Positions 5,824 to 11,755 of a stretch of 20,006 nucleotides of DNA are shown piece by piece. Made by a program: the position numbers and the translations under genes. Location: positions 1 to 20,006 of IMG/VR virus record IMGVR_UViG_3300044533_000620. One strand, given 5' to 3'. How positions within the stretch are numbered: position 1 is the first letter of the stretch; every line of letters starts with the position of its first letter. Origin of the DNA: a virus. The notes beneath the pieces were generated by a model. That model was not told where the DNA came from. It was given only the letters and a program-made list of their open reading frames with translations, and did not search any database.

Positions 5824-6095
5824 GCGGCCAACTCGATTCGCATTGTGTAAGTGCCGTCGTACTTTGCAACGGTTAGACCAAACTCGCGCAGTGCAGCGTC
5901 AAGCTTGGCGACATACTCAGCGCGCTGCTCGTCTGTGCCGTATGAACGAATGTACACTGAATCGCAAAGCTGCCAGGCGTTGATGCCGCGTGCGATAGTA
6001 GGGTGGTAGGCGCGAACTGCATCTACGTATGGAACACCAACCTTTTTGATTGTGGCGCGGACCTTGCTTGATGAAATGAGCGGGCGGTTTGCCAT
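5820..6095 (-). CDS. Hypothetical protein, 91 residues
   Basis: The start overlaps the preceding stop (TAATG). The N-terminus is basic (ANRPLISSSKVRATIKK), followed by a mixed alpha/beta body with GTDEQRAEYVAKLDAALREFG as a clear helix and a closing strand YTMRIELA. The pattern resembles small phage proteins of unknown function. Its ATGA end couples it to the Cys-rich protein. Confidence 0.65.
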   Translation of the reverse strand: MANRPLISSSKVRATIKKVGVPYVDAVRAYHPTIARGINAWQLCDSVYIRSYGTDEQRAEYVAKLDAALREFGLTVAKYDGTYTMRIELAA

Positions 6096-6331
6096 TATGC
6101 ACCCACTGTGACGCGGTCATTGATGCGGCATTCCTCGCACCAGTCTGCTACTTCATCAGCACTGCCCCAAAGACGGCGCTTGTTGGTGTCTTGAATGATT
6201 GAGCTGTGGTCCTCACATATTAGAAGCCACTTGCCACCATCATTGATGTCAAGTCCTTCGTCCTCTGTCAAGCAGATCGTGACTGTCACGGTCTCGCTTC
6301 CTACTAGTACCTTCTTGCTTTTGTATGTCAT
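6095..6331 (-). CDS. Hypothetical protein, 78 residues, first gene of second early chain
   Basis: The start at ATG 6331 has GGAAGGGG 6 nt upstream and lies just downstream of the promoter at 6349-6390. The frame is open to 6508, but the extra part would cross the promoter and a neighbour. Residues 5-22 form a strand pair (KKVLVGSETVTVTICL). A C-terminal segment has CEEC (DWCEECRIND), which might bind metal. Function unknown. Confidence 0.7.
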   Translation of the reverse strand: MTYKSKKVLVGSETVTVTICLTEDEGLDINDGGKWLLICEDHSSIIQDTNKRRLWGSADEVADWCEECRINDRVTVGA

Positions 6332-6348
6332 TTTGGGCCCCTTCCTGA

Positions 6349-6390
6349 GCTTATGGGATAAGCGTAGCACACCCGTGTATACGTTGTCAA
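6349..6390 (-). promoter_or_regulatory. Early promoter with downstream dyad, copy 2
   Basis: On the minus strand TTGACA (6390-6385) is followed after 18 nt by TACGCT (6366-6361), itself preceded by TGC. The dyad GCTTAT-GGG-ATAAGC (6349-6363) overlaps the -10 box and the likely transcription start. The spacer contains CGTATACACGG. The -35 box, spacer core and dyad recur almost unchanged at 7634-7675. Confidence 0.75.
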
Positions 6391-6404
6391 TACGACACGC
6401 CGAG

Positions 6405-6536
6405 CTACTTCTCAAACGCAGCCTCTTCCATAGTGTCGGGCTGGCCACAGGCGCAGAAATGCGCCATTTCGTCACAGATCTCGCAGACGTCACCGTAACC
6501 CCTGGCATGGTCGTCCTCGAGTATTGGCTCGCTCAC
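6405..6536 (-). CDS. Small Cys-rich (zinc-binding type) protein, 43 residues
   Basis: The GTG start at 6536 overlaps the upstream TGA (GTGA). The centre has CEIC then HFCAC (C18, C21, C28, C30, with His26), a zinc-knuckle-like spacing, set in an acidic protein. A longer form from ATG 6590 is possible but would run back over the neighbour. It is the last gene before the copy-2 promoter. Confidence 0.6.
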   Translation of the reverse strand: MSEPILEDDHARGYGDVCEICDEMAHFCACGQPDTMEEAAFEK

Positions 6537-6709
6537 TTGGACCACATATTGTGGTAGCGGCGAGTGACTACCGCCAGCTTGGCGGTGCATTCGATCAGAG
6601 TGTCATAAATCAACTCGGGCTCGCCGTCCTCGGTGGCATACTCTAGCTGCCTTGCGACTGCACGCATCTCGTCCTGCATGTCTATAAATACCTCTTTAAC
6701 TGCGCCCAT
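6533..6709 (-). CDS. Hypothetical helical protein, 58 residues
   Basis: The ATG at 6709 is preceded by GGAAGG at 8 nt. The product is predicted all-helical from its heptad-like pattern (VFIDMQDEMRAVARQLEYA and LIYDTLIECTAKLAVVTRRY). Function unknown. Its stop overlaps the next GTG. Confidence 0.65.
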   Translation of the reverse strand: MGAVKEVFIDMQDEMRAVARQLEYATEDGEPELIYDTLIECTAKLAVVTRRYHNMWSK

Positions 6710-6710
6710 T

Positions 6711-6857
6711 TCAATTACCTTCCGTTAGTTGGTGAAGTTTCTTGCCTAGCTGTTGTGCGTCCCATTGGCGGTTTGAACTAAAGCGCCTATCTTGAACCAT
6801 CGAGCCCAGCCCCGCCAGGATTATTTCGAACTCCTCGGGTGTCAGCTCCAGCTTCAT
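6711..6857 (-). CDS. Hypothetical protein, 48 residues
   Basis: The start is ATG 6857 in an ATGA overlap with the upstream gene. The opening MKLELTPEEFEIILAGL is a typical beginning of a small helical phage protein. It ends one base before the next ATG. No family is recognised. Confidence 0.6.
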   Translation of the reverse strand: MKLELTPEEFEIILAGLGSMVQDRRFSSNRQWDAQQLGKKLHQLTEGN

Positions 6858-7021
6858 GCGCTGGCTCTATTCGCCTCTTCAAGCGACACTTCTTTGATGT
6901 CCCACTCGCCGCCGCCAACCATGGCCGCAACTGCAAATGAAGCGGCCTCGCTCTGTGTGGCGTAGTAACGAACAGGGTGCCAGGTGCGATTTCTAAAAAT
7001 GCGAACTGCCCAAAGATTCAT
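6854..7021 (-). CDS. Hypothetical protein, 55 residues
   Basis: The ATG shares a base with the upstream TAA (TAATG), and its TGA overlaps the next ATG. The first half is basic and aromatic (NLWAVRIFRNRTWHPVRYYA), followed by a helix with Ala and an acidic end. It reads like a small phage protein that takes the shape of a short sheet plus helix. No family is recognised. Confidence 0.6.
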   Translation of the reverse strand: MNLWAVRIFRNRTWHPVRYYATQSEAASFAVAAMVGGGEWDIKEVSLEEANRASA

Positions 7022-7332
7022 TAGAGAAGTCCCTTCGCGATTTGAGCCAAAAGCTCTGCTGAGATGTCGCCGTCAAGTGTGACCTTGCTTGCGACGAGTC
7101 CCTTGCCTACGAACTTGATGACGCTGATGGTCTCGTCATCGGTTGCAAGGCGAACGCCCTCTGCAAGGTACATGCGGCCTTTGCTGTCAGTTAAAAGGCC
7201 AGTCTGCCCTTCTAACCAAATGTCAACGCCACCAAATGGGTTATCCTGTGGAACTGCGCATTCGCCGTCTGCGATTACTAGTAGGACTGCTTCGTCGATC
7301 TTTAGTGCTGTTGGTGTGGCTACTCCATTCAT
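7021..7332 (-). CDS. Hypothetical protein, 103 residues
   Basis: TAATG couples its start to the gene upstream. The sequence alternates short strands (AVLLVIADGECAV, MYLAEGVRLAT, ISVIKFVGKGLVASKVTL) and ends in a helix (AELLAQIAKGLL). It looks like a compact beta-rich domain; no motif identifies it. Confidence 0.65.
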   Translation of the reverse strand: MNGVATPTALKIDEAVLLVIADGECAVPQDNPFGGVDIWLEGQTGLLTDSKGRMYLAEGVRLATDDETISVIKFVGKGLVASKVTLDGDISAELLAQIAKGLL

Positions 7333-7601
7333 TATGCACCTGCCTTTGCAAGGTAGTTAAGCTCGCACTGCAATTCGTAGACTGCCATTTCGAAGTTCTC
7401 GATGTCGCGAATGTGGACGTCTGTAGCGACTGCCTCAAGGCGGTTGCCGATTTTGAAGTCTGTGCTGTCTGCGTTCCAAATCATTTCACGACCGACTAGG
7501 TAAAGACGGAACAAACCGCCGTCTTTGTAAGCGCGAATGTGGCCGTCTGCTGTCTTTGCGTAGCACTTGCCTAGCTCTGCTGCGTATTGTGTCTTTGTCA
7601 T
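7332..7601 (-). CDS. Hypothetical protein, 89 residues, first early gene
   Basis: ATG 7601 is preceded by GGAAGG at 7 nt and follows the copy-1 promoter (7634-7675) by about 35 nt. A longer frame to 7739 would translate the promoter and is rejected. The protein has a beta-rich front (HIRAYKDGGLFRLYLVG) and a helical end (ENFEMAVYELQCELNYLA). Being first in the early block, it could act early against the host; there is no direct evidence. Confidence 0.7.
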   Translation of the reverse strand: MTKTQYAAELGKCYAKTADGHIRAYKDGGLFRLYLVGREMIWNADSTDFKIGNRLEAVATDVHIRDIENFEMAVYELQCELNYLAKAGA

Positions 7602-7633
7602 TTTCTTGCCTTCCGTTCGTTGGTCCCTTTCGG

Positions 7634-7675
7634 GCTTATGGGATAAGTCTATTGTATCCGTGTATACGCTGTCAA
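7634..7675 (-). promoter_or_regulatory. Early promoter with downstream dyad, copy 1
   Basis: On the minus strand TTGACA (7675-7670) is separated by 18 nt from TAGACT (7651-7646). CGTATACACGG is in the spacer, and CTTAT-GGG-ATAAG (7635-7647) overlaps the -10 and start region. This is nearly the same element as 6349-6390. It drives the first early gene. The dyad is in the position of an operator. Confidence 0.75.
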
Positions 7676-7695
7676 TACAAGAGCAATATCGGCGT

Positions 7696-7715
7696 GGTGT
7701 CTTGTTTGTCACACC
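7696..7715. promoter_or_regulatory. Small dyad upstream of early promoter
   Basis: GGTGT and ACACC flank a 10-base T/G-rich centre, upstream of the early promoter's -35 box and downstream of the late terminator. It could be a protein binding site. Five-base arms are weak evidence. Confidence 0.25.
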
Positions 7716-7730
7716 TCGAACATAGCGAAA

Positions 7731-7765
7731 GACCCCCACCGCTGGGGGTGCCAGTGGTGGGGGTC
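7731..7765 (-). terminator. Strong hairpin terminator after the late operon
   Basis: GACCCCCACC (7731-7740) pairs with GGTGGGGGTC (7756-7765). Inside it a G-T pair and CTGG/CCAG extend the helix to 15 bp around the loop GGGTG. On the minus strand only TTT follows, so the U-tract is short. It lies between the last late gene and the first early promoter, the expected place for late transcript termination. Confidence 0.75.
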
Positions 7766-7779
7766 GTGGTAAAGGCTGG

Positions 7780-8004
7780 TTACTCGGCTACGTTCTTATT
7801 CGCCTCGAACTCGTCGGAGCCCATTCCGAACTGCTTTTCTTTAGGGTCGATGGCCTTGATGATAGGTCCAAGGACGGCTGCCAGTCCCGCGGCCGCGTAG
7901 TCGCGGAGTGGGCGGTTTGGGTCAGCTAAAAATAAGGCGGCGACTGCCGCTGCGGCTGCTCTGAGGTAGGTCTTGACGATAGGTGGGACAGCGTACTTGT
8001 TCAT
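7780..8004 (-). CDS. Holin candidate
   Basis: The protein has 74 residues with two hydrophobic stretches: YLRAAAAAVAALFLA (13-27) and AAAGLAAVLGPIIKAI (37-52). These are separated by a short polar turn with DPNRPLRDY, and the tail is acidic. It lies directly after the endolysin, with a start overlapping the endolysin stop (TAATG), and is the last late gene before the terminator. Small alanine-rich holins of this shape are common in actinophages. A second membrane protein at 8449-8676 could share or take this role. Confidence 0.7.
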   Translation of the reverse strand: MNKYAVPPIVKTYLRAAAAAVAALFLADPNRPLRDYAAAGLAAVLGPIIKAIDPKEKQFGMGSDEFEANKNVAE

Positions 8005-8477
8005 TATGCTCCTTTTTTGGGTCTAGCGATTGCCATGATGGTCTTGTAGGGGCGTCTCTTAATATAGAAGCCGTCGCCGTTGGACTGGCTACCCGTGGCG
8101 TTGCCGCTGGTGTTGCCTTCCCAAACGTTGATGTACTTCAAAGCGGTGTTGTGCCAGCGAACAATGCCGACGTGGTCAGGTTGTGCGTCATCGTCAAACT
8201 GGAAAAAGACCAGATCTCCGAGTTGCGCCTGTCCGATTGGGACCAACTGGTTGTTCTTGGTCAGGTATTTGAGCCACTCATCGCAAGAGGCAAAGCCTTT
8301 TGGCTTGGTCTTCGGTGCGACAGTGTCAATCATACCAGCTTCATGGTAGATCTTTGAGGCTGCCATAGCGCACCACGGTTGGTTATTAAGTCCAAACCAC
8401 TTGCCGAAGCTGGTGTTGTTGTTTGGCCCCTCGGTGTAGCCGACGTAACTATCTGCGGATTCTTTTAGGCTTTTCAA
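8004..8477 (-). CDS. CHAP-domain endolysin
   Basis: I place the start at TTG 8477 (157 residues), because AAAAGGGG lies about 6 nt upstream and the longer in-frame ATG at 8561 would overlap the upstream gene by over 100 nt. With this start the catalytic Cys36 lies in QPWCAMAASKIY, His102 in PDHVGIV, and an acidic third residue in VWEGNTSG (Glu120). GDLVFFQFD is the usual strand before the His. CHAP enzymes cut peptide bonds in peptidoglycan. No wall-binding domain is attached, so this is a minimal lysin. The 29-nt overlap with the membrane protein gene suggests coupled translation within the lysis cassette. Confidence 0.88.
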   Translation of the reverse strand: MKSLKESADSYVGYTEGPNNNTSFGKWFGLNNQPWCAMAASKIYHEAGMIDTVAPKTKPKGFASCDEWLKYLTKNNQLVPIGQAQLGDLVFFQFDDDAQPDHVGIVRWHNTALKYINVWEGNTSGNATGSQSNGDGFYIKRRPYKTIMAIARPKKGA

Positions 8478-8676
8478 CCTTGTCCCCTTTTGTGAGTATC
8501 TTGATGACGAGTTCCATTTGGCTCTCGAGTCTTGTGACAGAGTCTTTGAGGCTTGAACCACCGTTTGGCTTCAGTTCATTCAGGAAATGCTTGACGAGCC
8601 AGCGCACGGCCACAACAAACGAGCCCAGTATTGAGATGACTGCCAGTATTAGTGCAGCCCAGTCATTCACGGTCAT
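8449..8676 (-). CDS. DUF2746-like membrane protein of the lysis cassette
   Basis: Seventy-five residues with one transmembrane helix near the N-terminus (ALILAVISILGSFVVAVRWLV, about 8-28). A Gly/Ser linker, a coiled coil (LKDSVTRLESQMELVIKIL) and a very basic end (KVEKPKRIRR) follow. This layout matches the actinophage DUF2746-type proteins found beside endolysins, which are considered holin or antiholin candidates. AAGGAG lies 4-5 nt before the ATG. Confidence 0.75.
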   Translation of the reverse strand: MTVNDWAALILAVISILGSFVVAVRWLVKHFLNELKPNGGSSLKDSVTRLESQMELVIKILTKGDKVEKPKRIRR

Positions 8677-8809
8677 TCTTCTCCTTAAGTTCTGCTTCGA
8701 GATCTCCGATTCTCGCAGTCAGCATCGCTTTGTCTAGAGCTAACAGACCGATCTGCTCTCTAAGTGCTGCGATTACGATATTGATGTCGAGCTCTGTGTT
8801 GTTATCCAT
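8663..8809 (-). CDS. Small coiled-coil protein, 48 residues
   Basis: ATG 8809 is preceded by GGGGGA. The whole protein reads as one amphipathic helix with leucine spacing (IVIAALREQIGLLALDKAML, then IGDLEAELKEK). It overlaps the next gene by 14 nt. It may be a small structural or chaperone-like partner of the tail fibre or lysis proteins; function unknown. Confidence 0.65.
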   Translation of the reverse strand: MDNNTELDINIVIAALREQIGLLALDKAMLTARIGDLEAELKEKNDRE

Positions 8810-8963
8810 TTGTTCCCCCTTGTTTGAGCCATTTGACGAATATGATTGGCAAATCTGGGTGCAGTGGCTGTGCCTCTGCTTTCGCTTCGTCAGGGTCAGT
8901 GGCTGAGACCTGCTCTGTGACCAAGATGCCGTCGTCGTTGAATCCGACTATGTACTCCTTCAT
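8802..8963 (-). CDS. Hypothetical protein after tail fibre, 53 residues
   Basis: The ATG overlaps the tail fibre stop (ATGA). The sequence (KEYIVGFNDDGILVTEQVSA, then DPDEAKAEA and PIIFVKWLKQ) suggests a small alpha/beta unit. Its stop falls 8 nt inside the next gene. No family is recognised. Confidence 0.65.
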   Translation of the reverse strand: MKEYIVGFNDDGILVTEQVSATDPDEAKAEAQPLHPDLPIIFVKWLKQGGTNG

Positions 8964-10651
8964 GGCTTCCCCTCGAGTGTGGCGACTCTGCCGTGCAGGT
9001 CTTGAATCAAAGCCAACATGCCAGGAATGACGAAACGTTCGTTCCAGTTCTCGACCACCCCGTCGTTGCCGCGGTCGGCGGCGATTGGGTAGTGTTCTGC
9101 GACTTCTTCAGCGATTAACCCTGGCACTACCATGCCCGCCCTGTTGTCGGTTGGGTCGAGGTAGTCGGATTTGAACTTGAATGCGCGGATTGGAATGCTG
9201 AGCAGCTTGCTTGGGTCAAGGTCTACAACAGTCGAAATGTTTGCAATCTCCTCTTTGAAGCGAGCGCTGGAAGCGGTGCTGCGTCTTGTGCGACCGTCAG
9301 TGTCCATGCGGGTGTTAGCGGCGTTTGCGCTTGTTGAAGGGTCTTGGTTGTAAAAAGCGTCCAAGGTATAAACGTTGCCGTTCATGACCACACCTGTGGA
9401 ACTTACTTCTACATACTTGGCGGCTGCTTGCGCTATAATGACCGAGTTAGAACTCACATAAGCTAGCGGGTAAGTCGTAACGTTTGGATTAAAAGTTGAA
9501 CCGTAGTGAATAACAACGCCGTCGGTAGCAGCTGGGCCAACGTGACCAACGGTTGTGCTGGACTCTGTAAATGAGATCGAGTTGGTAGAGGCTGAGACTG
9601 TGACGCGGCGAGCGCCCGATGAAGTTCTGAGTGTAAACGCGGTGAGTGTGCCAGCTGACAAGCGGTCCACAGTAATAGAGCCAGCCTCAATTTCGAGGGC
9701 TGTGATTGTATTGGCCGCGATTTCGTCTGCAGTGATTGTGCCACCCGCGATTTGTGTTGCAGTGATTGTGGCAGTGGCGATGTTGCTGGCAGTGATTGTT
9801 CCAGCGGCTATCTTGGTGCCAGTGATTGTACCTGCGGCGATTGAGACCGCCTCAATGGTGCCGACTGCAAGCTTCGCACCTGTGATTGTGTTGGCCGCGA
9901 TAGAGACCGCTTCGATTGTGCCCGCAACGAGTTTTGCGCCAGTGATGCTGGCTGCCTGTATGCGGTCTGCGTTGAGGTTGCCAGTTGAAATATTGCCAGC
10001 GTTAATGTTGGAGACCGTGATAACCGAGGCATCAATCGTGCCAGCTGTTAGCTTATTGGCTGAAAGAGAAGCAAGAGCTTCGTTGCCAAGAGTGAAAGCA
10101 GCAAACGCACCAGCGGTGTACCTATAGAACTTGTTGTCGTCATCAGTGTCAAACCAAAGGTCACCCTCTGCAAATGGCCCAGTAGTTGGCATTGTGGTCT
10201 GTCTGTAGATGCGGTTTTTGCCGTCGGCTGTCGTTTGTGCTGCTGTTGCTGCTGCTGCTGCCGCCGCCGCTGCGGCTGTTGCAGATGCGGCCGCTGATGA
10301 GGCCGCTGCTGCTGCTGCCGTTGCTGCCGCTGCACCAGCTTCTGCTGCTGCGATTCCAGCGTCTTGCACTGAGACCCAGGCTGTGCCTGTCCAGTAATAT
10401 TGCTTGTTGCCGTCGTCTGTGTCAAACCAAACGTCGCCCTCGGTCAGCGGGAACGCAGTGCCGTCGGGAGCTGTTGGTTGACGATAGATGTGGTTCTTGC
10501 CGTTGACTGATACTTCGATAGTGTCGATCTCGACTTGAAGCTCGTCAATCTCCTCGGTTGAAGCTGCTACGATTGGAATGATAGAGGTCTGAGTCATGCC
10601 AGTTGAAGTGACGGTGATTGGCGTGATTGTGATTTGCGGGCAAAGTGGCAT
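8960..10651 (-). CDS. Tail fibre with C-terminal S74-type intramolecular chaperone
   Basis: The 563-residue protein has clear modules. Residues 52-93 and 145-186 are two copies of a unit with IYRQ and EGD.WFDTDD.NK.Y. Between them is a 40-residue polyalanine-rich linker (99-139). Residues 200-337 hold about a dozen 10-residue repeats of the form GTITA..IAA, likely an intertwined trimeric shaft. A strand-rich section follows. Residues 457-563 resemble the S74 chaperone: SSARFKEEI (461-469) is the self-cleavage type motif, with GLIAEEVAEHYP (511-522) and a final helix. Such domains assist trimer folding and usually cleave off. It probably binds the host surface. AAGGGGGA precedes the ATG. Confidence 0.85.
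   Translation of the reverse strand: MPLCPQITITPITVTSTGMTQTSIIPIVAASTEEIDELQVEIDTIEVSVNGKNHIYRQPTAPDGTAFPLTEGDVWFDTDDGNKQYYWTGTAWVSVQDAGIAAAEAGAAAATAAAAAASSAAASATAAAAAAAAAATAAQTTADGKNRIYRQTTMPTTGPFAEGDLWFDTDDDNKFYRYTAGAFAAFTLGNEALASLSANKLTAGTIDASVITVSNINAGNISTGNLNADRIQAASITGAKLVAGTIEAVSIAANTITGAKLAVGTIEAVSIAAGTITGTKIAAGTITASNIATATITATQIAGGTITADEIAANTITALEIEAGSITVDRLSAGTLTAFTLRTSSGARRVTVSASTNSISFTESSTTVGHVGPAATDGVVIHYGSTFNPNVTTYPLAYVSSNSVIIAQAAAKYVEVSSTGVVMNGNVYTLDAFYNQDPSTSANAANTRMDTDGRTRRSTASSARFKEEIANISTVVDLDPSKLLSIPIRAFKFKSDYLDPTDNRAGMVVPGLIAEEVAEHYPIAADRGNDGVVENWNERFVIPGMLALIQDLHGRVATLEGKP
9641..10054. repeat. Array of degenerate 30-bp coding repeats in the tail fibre gene
   Basis: The plus strand shows 'gtgattgt' recurring about every 30 or 60 bases, encoding 10-residue units with alternating TIT and IAA/LA cores. 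The units differ in third positions, so the array is kept at protein level and is not recent. Confidence 0.7.
10235..10357. repeat. GCN microsatellite coding a polyalanine linker
   Basis: Runs of GCA/GCG/GCC codons (minus strand) encode an Ala-rich linker between the two IYRQ modules of the tail fibre. The run produces long open frames on the plus strand that are not genes. Confidence 0.75.
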
Positions 10652-10660
10652 CGCTCCCCC

Positions 10661-11755
10661 TTAGAGTGTAATGGTGTAAGGGTCAACTACCGAGGTGAAG
10701 TAGCTGACGCGCCAGTTGTCAGAAGTAATCGAATGGGCAAGGCCCTCAACCACGCTGTTAATAGTAATGTTGCGACCGTCGTAGGTCAGGCGCTTGACTT
10801 GAACTAGGTCATTAAGCTCTGTCTCTAGCATGTCAGTAGCAAGAGCGCCAATGCCGATTGCTGTGAAGTCAATCTGCTCAGCCAAAACCACGGCGTCTGC
10901 GTCTTTGCGTGCGGCGTACAGTGCTAGGTTGGCAGCGCTGGTCTCACTCAGAATTGGAGCGTCTAGCTTCTTAGACTTTAAGCCATAAGTTGAAACGCTG
11001 GCTGCGTACCGAGCGGTTTTTTGCGCTTTCTTTGGGCCTCTGAACACAATGCCTTCGTTATATACAAAGTCTGTGCCAGGGTTGGTGATCAGGCCGTCAT
11101 AACCGACGCTGTTGGCGTCGCCTTGGTCTGAGAATAAAAGTCTAGTTGGGCGGGTGAACTTGTCTGCGATATCCACAAGGGTTGCAACTCCAGTGCGACT
11201 GACGTAGAAACGGCCACCGACACAGTTCGCACACTGCTCGAGCATCTCGAGGCAGCTCATGTTCTGTTTGGTTTTTTGCATGACAGTCGTGCCAGTTAGG
11301 CTACGAGAACCACCCCCTGGCCAGCCAGCAAGGTCGAGCGCTCTTGCAGCTCTTAGAGCCGCGGTCTCGGAGAAACTGCTGGTGGCGAGCGCTGGGGCGA
11401 TTGCTTGCGCGATCTGCGCCAGGCCGTCAACAAAAACGAGCGATACGGTTGGGTAAATGCCTTGGTTTACTGCGTTGTCCTCGAGGACACCAGTATAAAT
11501 GACGGTCGAGTTCGCAGTGATACGCACTTGCATGCCTGCGACCAAAATGCTGTAGTAGGCGCTGGACGTGTTGCTTGGGTCAAAAGCGCCTGATTGATTG
11601 TTCAAAATGACGGCTGCAGTACCAGATTCCAAAAAGTCATTTTGGTACTGACGTCCGCGCCTGATATCGACCTCAAGAATGAGGTCAGCGCTAACATTGG
11701 TGTATGAGCCATTGATGCCAAAAGCGACGGTGATGCTGGGTGCGTTAGCTGGCAT
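10661..11755 (-). CDS. Minor tail protein
   Basis: The 364-residue protein directly follows the tape measure gene, with a TAATG overlap. The sequence has the pattern of distal tail or baseplate hub proteins: an N-terminal beta domain containing VDIRRGRQYQNDFLESGTA (about 29-47) and NNQSGAFDPSN (52-62), a middle part with LARAARALDLAGWP-like helices, and a beta-rich end (RNITINSVVEG, SDNWRVSYFTS). The 'RGR...F..G.A...L.N..G.FDP' motif is familiar from siphovirus minor tail proteins. It probably forms part of the tail tip, joining the tube to the fibre encoded next. Confidence 0.8.
   Translation of the reverse strand: MPANAPSITVAFGINGSYTNVSADLILEVDIRRGRQYQNDFLESGTAAVILNNQSGAFDPSNTSSAYYSILVAGMQVRITANSTVIYTGVLEDNAVNQGIYPTVSLVFVDGLAQIAQAIAPALATSSFSETAALRAARALDLAGWPGGGSRSLTGTTVMQKTKQNMSCLEMLEQCANCVGGRFYVSRTGVATLVDIADKFTRPTRLLFSDQGDANSVGYDGLITNPGTDFVYNEGIVFRGPKKAQKTARYAASVSTYGLKSKKLDAPILSETSAANLALYAARKDADAVVLAEQIDFTAIGIGALATDMLETELNDLVQVKRLTYDGRNITINSVVEGLAHSITSDNWRVSYFTSVVDPYTITL

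Noticed and set aside
6332-6508. Upstream extension of the 78-residue early protein
   Set aside because: It would translate the -35/-10 and dyad; ATG 6331 has a strong ribosome site. The same argument removes 7602-7739 for the first early gene.
8478-8561. Longer endolysin starting at ATG 8561
   Set aside because: It would overlap the membrane protein gene by 113 nt, and the added residues are not part of a CHAP domain; TTG 8477 has a good ribosome site.
9641-10054. CRISPR-like array
   Set aside because: The 30-base units are contiguous coding repeats without unique spacers or conserved palindromic repeats.
9555-10506. Long open frames on the plus strand opposite the tail fibre, including Ala- and Leu-rich ones
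   Set aside because: They arise from the GCN and 30-bp coding repeats of the minus-strand gene and have no ribosome sites or family signs.
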